Under the pieces are notes generated by a model, which saw only the letters and a list, made by a program, of their open reading frames with translations, made no database searches and was not told the origin of the DNA. Position numbers and translations under genes: made by a program. DNA of 36,995 nt from Pseudomonadota bacterium (lineage in GTDB: Bacteria > Myxococcota_A > UBA9042): the NCBI GenBank assembly GCA_005792545.1, contig SXRM01000361.1:1-36995 (forward strand). Direction: 5' to 3'. Positions 33,408-36,995 of this stretch are shown piece by piece (position 1 is the stretch's first letter; every line of letters begins with the position of its first letter).

Positions 33408-33956
33408 CGCCTGGCTGCGCCGCGCGACAAGCCCCGCCAACACCCCCAACCCAAACTCCACCGCCGCCAACGCGACCGCCGTTGCTGCGAAGTACGCGCT
33501 GACCAAGGGCAAGGCCTGCGGATAAACCCAGCGCTGCCCGCCCCACGCACCGTGCACCAGGTTGACGTTGGCCCAGTTCGGCGTCGCAAAACGACAAAAC
33601 ACGATAACGACCAGATGCAGCAACAGCGCCCACGGCCACGCCTTTGGCCTACCCTGCCCCACTGGCCACGCCAGCACGGCCAGCATGGGCAAGACGAAGT
33701 GCGTCGCCAGCGAATGCCCGGCAAACTCGCCCGTGTGGACCGCATCTGCGAGCCACAGGGGCATTCCAAGCCAGAGCCACAGACCGGCCACGCGCAAGCC
33801 GAGCGACCACCGCGCCAGCATCGCCGACGCCAGCAACAGCGCGGACACATTGCAGATCCACAGGATGTCGTGCGGCGTGCCGGCGGCAACATGTGCGACC
33901 GCCGTCCAGCCAAACGTCGCCAGCGGCAGCAGCCCCCAACGGCGATCCAGGCTCAC
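33387..33956 (-). CDS. Small polytopic membrane protein of the lipid locus
   Basis: A 189-residue protein starting at GTG 33956, which overlaps the SDR stop (GTGA); the frame is open further up but only as an SDR shadow. Six hydrophobic segments can be drawn: LLPLATFGWTAVAHVAAG, ILWICNVSALLLASAML, VAGLWLWLGMPLWLA, FVLPMLAVLAWPVG, ALLLHLVVIVFCRFA and AYFAATAVALAAVEFGLGVL. Conserved-looking polar spots are HTGEFAGHSLATHF and NWANVNLVHGAWGG in loops or helix ends, which could be ligands or active-site residues. I do not recognise the family. Its position as last gene of a radical SAM/SDR unit suggests a lipid-related enzyme or transporter in the inner membrane. Confidence 0.7.
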   Translation of the reverse strand: MSLDRRWGLLPLATFGWTAVAHVAAGTPHDILWICNVSALLLASAMLARWSLGLRVAGLWLWLGMPLWLADAVHTGEFAGHSLATHFVLPMLAVLAWPVGQGRPKAWPWALLLHLVVIVFCRFATPNWANVNLVHGAWGGQRWVYPQALPLVSAYFAATAVALAAVEFGLGVLAGLVARRSQALRQPLA

Positions 33957-34693
33957 ACGCCCCCGTCGACCACCACCGTCGCCCCGTTCATGTAGCTGTT
34001 GCGGTCCGAGACCAGGAAGGCTGCGACCTCTGCCACCTCTTGCAAGGTGCCGGTGCGGCCGAGCGCGCAATGCTGCAGGTACTCTTTGAGCTTGTGTGGC
34101 GGCAGGTGCTGCGACACGCCGCCGTCGAGTACACCCGGCGCCAGGCAGTTGACCGTAATCCCGTAGTGGGCAATCTCCTTGGCGAGACCTTCGGTAAAGC
34201 CCTTGAGCGCCGCCTTGGCTGCGCAGTAGTGCACCGGCGCCTGCATCATCTTGACGCCGGCCAGCGAGGCGACGTTGAGGATGCGCCCGCGCCGCATGCG
34301 AATCATGCCGCGCAGCACGGCCTGGGTCGCCAGGAACGCGCCCTTGACGTGGGTGTCCATCATGCGGTCCCAGTCCTCTTCTTCCATCAGCGCCAGCGGC
34401 ACCACCTGGCCATGGCCGGCGCTATTGACCAGGATGTCGATGGGCCCGCACTCGGCAACCACCTGCGCGGCCGCAGCCTTGAGCGCTGCCGCGTCTGTCA
34501 CGGAACCCTTGAAGGCCCACGCGGCGACGCCTGCCTGTTTGAGTTCCGCAAGGGTCTCTTGGGCTTCGACGTCGGCGCTCAAGTAGTTGAATGCGACGTT
34601 GGCGCCCTCGCGGGCCAGCACAACCGCGATCGCTTTGCCAAGGCCGCGCGAGCCACCGGTCACCAGTGCAGTGTGCCCGGTCAGAAAACCCAT
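33953..34693 (-). CDS. SDR 3-ketoacyl-ACP reductase-like protein 3
   Basis: A 246-residue SDR with ATG 34693 overlapping the upstream radical SAM stop (ATGA). The cofactor loop is TGGSRGLGKAIA. Tyr156/Lys160 is in HYCAAKAAL, with Ser in NVASLAG and Asn in VNSAGHGQ. The C-terminus NSYMNGATVVVDGGV is FabG-like. It is expected to reduce 3-ketoacyl-ACP with NADPH. It is clearly closer to the SDR at 27084 than to the inactive one at 27824, suggesting a duplication within this locus. It sits between radical SAM protein 3 and the membrane protein in a tightly coupled minus-strand unit. Confidence 0.9.
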   Translation of the reverse strand: MGFLTGHTALVTGGSRGLGKAIAVVLAREGANVAFNYLSADVEAQETLAELKQAGVAAWAFKGSVTDAAALKAAAAQVVAECGPIDILVNSAGHGQVVPLALMEEEDWDRMMDTHVKGAFLATQAVLRGMIRMRRGRILNVASLAGVKMMQAPVHYCAAKAALKGFTEGLAKEIAHYGITVNCLAPGVLDGGVSQHLPPHKLKEYLQHCALGRTGTLQEVAEVAAFLVSDRNSYMNGATVVVDGGV

Positions 34694-36395
34694 CACGCCA
34701 CCGTCCGGGTACTGGCGCGAATCGGCACACCCAAGGACGGCGTCGCTTTGGCCTGATTGGGTCCGCGCGCCGCGCCGCGGTGAAACAGGTTGAACCCGCA
34801 CGCCGGCATGATGCGGCCATCGGTCTGCGGGTAGTGGTGGCAGCACTTGCGCAGCCGTTCGAGGTCGAAGTCGTGGGCGTCCATGTAGTGGTGCAAGAAG
34901 ATCGACTTGGCCTGCTGCTCGCCCATGCGCACCTGTTCGTGGGGCGTCAGCGGCCGTGGCGGAAACATGGTGTCGAGCGACCTGCGCAGGGCTTTGAGCA
35001 CATCGTCGCCGCGCTCGATTTCGTCGGAGCGGGCGTAGACATCGTGCATGACTTCGAGCAACGCATCCTGCGTCTCTGCCGTCGCCGGCAGGGTCGCCGA
35101 CGAGCGCAACAGCGTGCCATGCCGCGAAAAATCGACGAAGCGGGCAAACGGCAGGTGGCTGCCATCGTTCAGGCGCAGCAGGTACGACAGCGACACGCAC
35201 TGCGGGTGCGAGCACGGCAGCGGTGAAAAATCGCTAACTTTGAGCAGGCCGCCGGTCTGGGCCTCAATGGCTGCAATCACCCCCGGAATCGTCAAGCGGT
35301 CCAGCGGATCGCCGGCATAGACTCCGCCGCCCAGGCCAGTGAACGCCGCCGGCTGAAAATTGAGCGAGAGGATGTGGTCCTCGGCCAGCAGCAGCTCGAC
35401 CGCCTGGCCAATTTGGTCTTCGTTGGCACCCCGGGTGGCGACAAAAATCAGCTGCGTCGGGATTTGCAGCTCCTTGAGCACGCGCAGCGCGGCCGCTTTC
35501 TCGCCGCACAGGTCGCGGCCGCGGATCTTCTCGTGGGTTGATGGGGTAAAGCCATCGAGCTGCAGCCCGATGTAGGCACCCTTGGCCTTGATGGCCTCGG
35601 CAAATTTGCGATCCTTGCCCAGCCGCAGGCCATTGGTGACGATGACGACCCGGCCGATGTCGTCGCGGGTGGCGATGTCGATGAGCTCGAGGATCTTGGG
35701 GTGGCTGGTCGGCTCGCCGCCGGACAGCGCGACAGATTCACACTGGCCCTCTGCGCGCAATAACCCCGCGATAACATCAGCGAATACCGCTGGTTCCATG
35801 TGGGTCGAGTACTGGTTGTTGACGATGCAGATCGGGCACTCGAGGTTGCAGTGGTCGGTGATTTCGATGATCGGTAGGCAGGTGTGCTGCTCGTGGTCAT
35901 CGCAGACGCCGCAGTCGGTCGGGCAGCCGTGGGTGGCGGCGTGGGCCACGTGCAGCGGTTCGGTGCCCGCGCGCGCATAGGAGTAGGCCTGCACGTAGTA
36001 CGCGGCGTTCTCGCTGACGAGCGCCCTGCTCGGCCCGCAGCGATGGCAGTTCTTGTGGAAATAGACTTTGCCGTCGCGCAGCACCACGTCGGCTTGCACC
36101 AAGGCCATGCAGCCGGGCAGGTGCTGGTGGTGCGCTTGAACAAGTGGTCGCCGCTGCCGCTCGCGAGGCCGCGGGCCAGAAAGTCCGCGACATAGGCAAG
36201 GGCGTCGTCGCTCACCACCTGTTCGCTCGGCCCGCAGGTGGCACAGAACACCAGGCGCACCACGCCGCCGTCGCGCAGCACCACGCGGCCTTCGCGCTCG
36301 GCGCCGCAACCACAGCAAGTGGTCATTTCGTGGGCAAAGAACGTGTGCGGCCGGTCGGGGCGCTTGGCGATCGGCGTGCAAGTCGTGCAATCCAT
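34693..36395 (-). pseudogene. Tes-like radical SAM protein 3 with one frameshift near its N-terminus
   Basis: About 567 residues if one base is restored near 36112-36117 (TGCCCGGCTGC should read one G or C more). Before it, the frame from ATG 36395 gives Cys-rich CTTCTPIA, MTTCCGCG and VFCATCGPSEQ. After it come CMALVQADVVLRDGKVYFH, NCHRCG, HGCPTDCGVCDDHE, the SAM cluster CNLECPICIVNN, SGGEPTSHP, LQLDGFTPSTHEKIRGRD, FVATRGANED, LNFQPAAFTGLGGG, RLTIPGVIAAIEAQTGGL and DFSPLPCSHPQC. The RxTIPxxIxxIExQTxG and NFQPxxFTG blocks make this the closest of the three to archaeal Tes/MJ0619. The extra N-terminal cysteine pairs suggest an additional metal site. Alternative starts (ATG 36326, or further upstream in another frame) cannot be excluded. 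If the frameshift is real, only the fragment from inside the N-terminal domain would be made; if not, the enzyme is complete. Confidence 0.75.
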
Positions 36396-36627
36396 CCAGA
36401 CCCACCGGCGCCAGCGCTGACTGCGCGTCCGGGTGACCGTAGCCGCGTGGCTGGGTTTCGTCAATCGCGACCAGAGACAGGCCGGGCTTGGCCGCGGGCA
36501 TGGCAACGGTGGTACCCTCGCCGTTGCGTGCCCAACGGGCGCCCTGCACATCGGAGCCCATGCGTATCCAGTTGCCCGCCGTGCCACGCCAGTCCAAACT
36601 CTGCGCCGACCTGTAGAGGCCTGACCG

Positions 36628-36995
36628 ATGCGCCTGCAGATCTGGGCAGCCGTAGCCTGGCGCATGCTGGTGCACCGCAAAGTGCCGCTGCTGTTGTCGG
36701 TGCTTGCGGTCGCCACAGGCACCGGGTTTTCGATGGCCAATACCGCCAACCTGGACGGGTACACCGCCGAGCTGCTGCGCCAAGGCATTGGCCGCGACGC
36801 CGGGCACATCGACGTCACGGCGCGGGGCGTGCCAGGTCAGGCAGCTAGCGAGGGCTTGGGCTTGCCTGGTGGGACGCTTTGGCTGAGCCAACCGCAGAGC
36901 GTTGCAGAGCGACTGCGCCGCGTCCCCGGTGTGCAGCGCGTTGCGCCGCGACTGCGCCAACCGGCGGTGGCGGCTACCCGGCGCCATCAGGTGGC
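36628..36995 (+). CDS. FtsX/MacB-type ABC transporter permease, N-terminal part (runs off window)
   Basis: ATG 36628 has GAGG about 9 bases upstream. The 122 visible residues show an N-terminal helix (VAWRMLVHRKVPLLLSVLAV and following Ala/Gly), then the periplasmic MacB-PCD-like start: LRQGIGRDAGHIDVTARGVP and a later LRRVPGVQRVAPRL, the 'allosteric' pattern of permeases that export lipoproteins, peptides or macrolides. The frame is open to the end of the window, so the 3' end and its ATPase partner lie outside. Divergent from radical SAM gene 3. The 232-base gap between them (36396-36627) contains no clear promoter or gene; a 63-codon plus-strand frame there looks like chance. Confidence 0.82.
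   Translation, partial: MRLQIWAAVAWRMLVHRKVPLLLSVLAVATGTGFSMANTANLDGYTAELLRQGIGRDAGHIDVTARGVPGQAASEGLGLPGGTLWLSQPQSVAERLRRVPGVQRVAPRLRQPAVAATRRHQV

Noticed and set aside
36433..36624. A small plus-strand gene before the ABC permease
   Set aside because: No ribosome site, no recognisable features, and codon composition like non-coding frames; it could also overlap an extended radical SAM 3 N-terminus.

Overview
This is a GC-rich window with densely packed, frequently overlapping genes. Two secreted lipoproteins built from 'C-D-D-G-N-x-C-T' cysteine modules, an acidic Asp/Ala/Pro linker after the lipobox, a sigma54-type two-component system and an SdhC-A-B operon with an actinobacterial/myxobacterial-type SdhA together suggest a Myxococcota-like (deltaproteobacterial) organism. 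That placement is inference; no rRNA or marker gene is present and no tRNA was seen.

Region 1 (1-12.2 kb) looks worn. After a small MITE-like inverted repeat come two divergent cysteine-rich lipoprotein genes. The minus-strand one is heavily damaged, and the plus-strand one (about 1,865 codons) is interrupted by one amber codon. A minus-strand DMSO-reductase-family molybdoenzyme remnant follows with its four-cluster ferredoxin subunit. Next is a plus-strand PhnD-like binding protein / histidine kinase / sigma54 response regulator trio that resembles a split TtrS-TtrR system. The molybdoenzyme stops exactly at a 21-bp sequence that matches the terminal inverted repeats of a 1.3-kb Y1/RAYT-like transposon at 12.2-13.5 kb.

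Region 2 (13.6-19.4 kb) is housekeeping-like: succinate dehydrogenase/fumarate reductase (sdhC-sdhA-sdhB), a TPR protein, a PAP2 phosphatase and a frameshifted lipoprotein.

Region 3 (19.3-36.4 kb) is the most interesting part. A 13-gene plus-strand operon, nearly all joined by 4-bp stop/start overlaps, encodes a FabZ-like dehydratase, four tandem ketosynthase-fold proteins (two with a complete catalytic triad, two without), a nitroreductase-family flavoprotein, an unusually long acyl carrier protein, two radical SAM proteins, two SDRs (one lacking YxxxK), a class III aminotransferase and a sterol-desaturase-type hydroxylase. Facing it is a minus-strand unit with a third radical SAM protein, a third SDR and a small membrane protein. 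A DUF4143-type ATPase gene with its own promoter sits between the two. All three radical SAM proteins have the layout of the tetraether synthase (Tes/MJ0619) family: a rubredoxin-like N-terminus, a GCPxDCGxC motif, CxxxCxxC and late cysteines. My reading is a dedicated FAS-II/PKS-like system that builds an unusual acyl chain on its own ACP and then remodels it by radical C-C chemistry, possibly with amine and hydroxyl decoration. The product is unknown.

The right edge holds the start of an FtsX/MacB-type ABC permease. Several genes carry single-base indels in homopolymer or G/C runs, so assembly error must be separated from real decay. Apart from the short intergenic gaps noted in the entries, no gene-free stretch exceeds about 240 bases.
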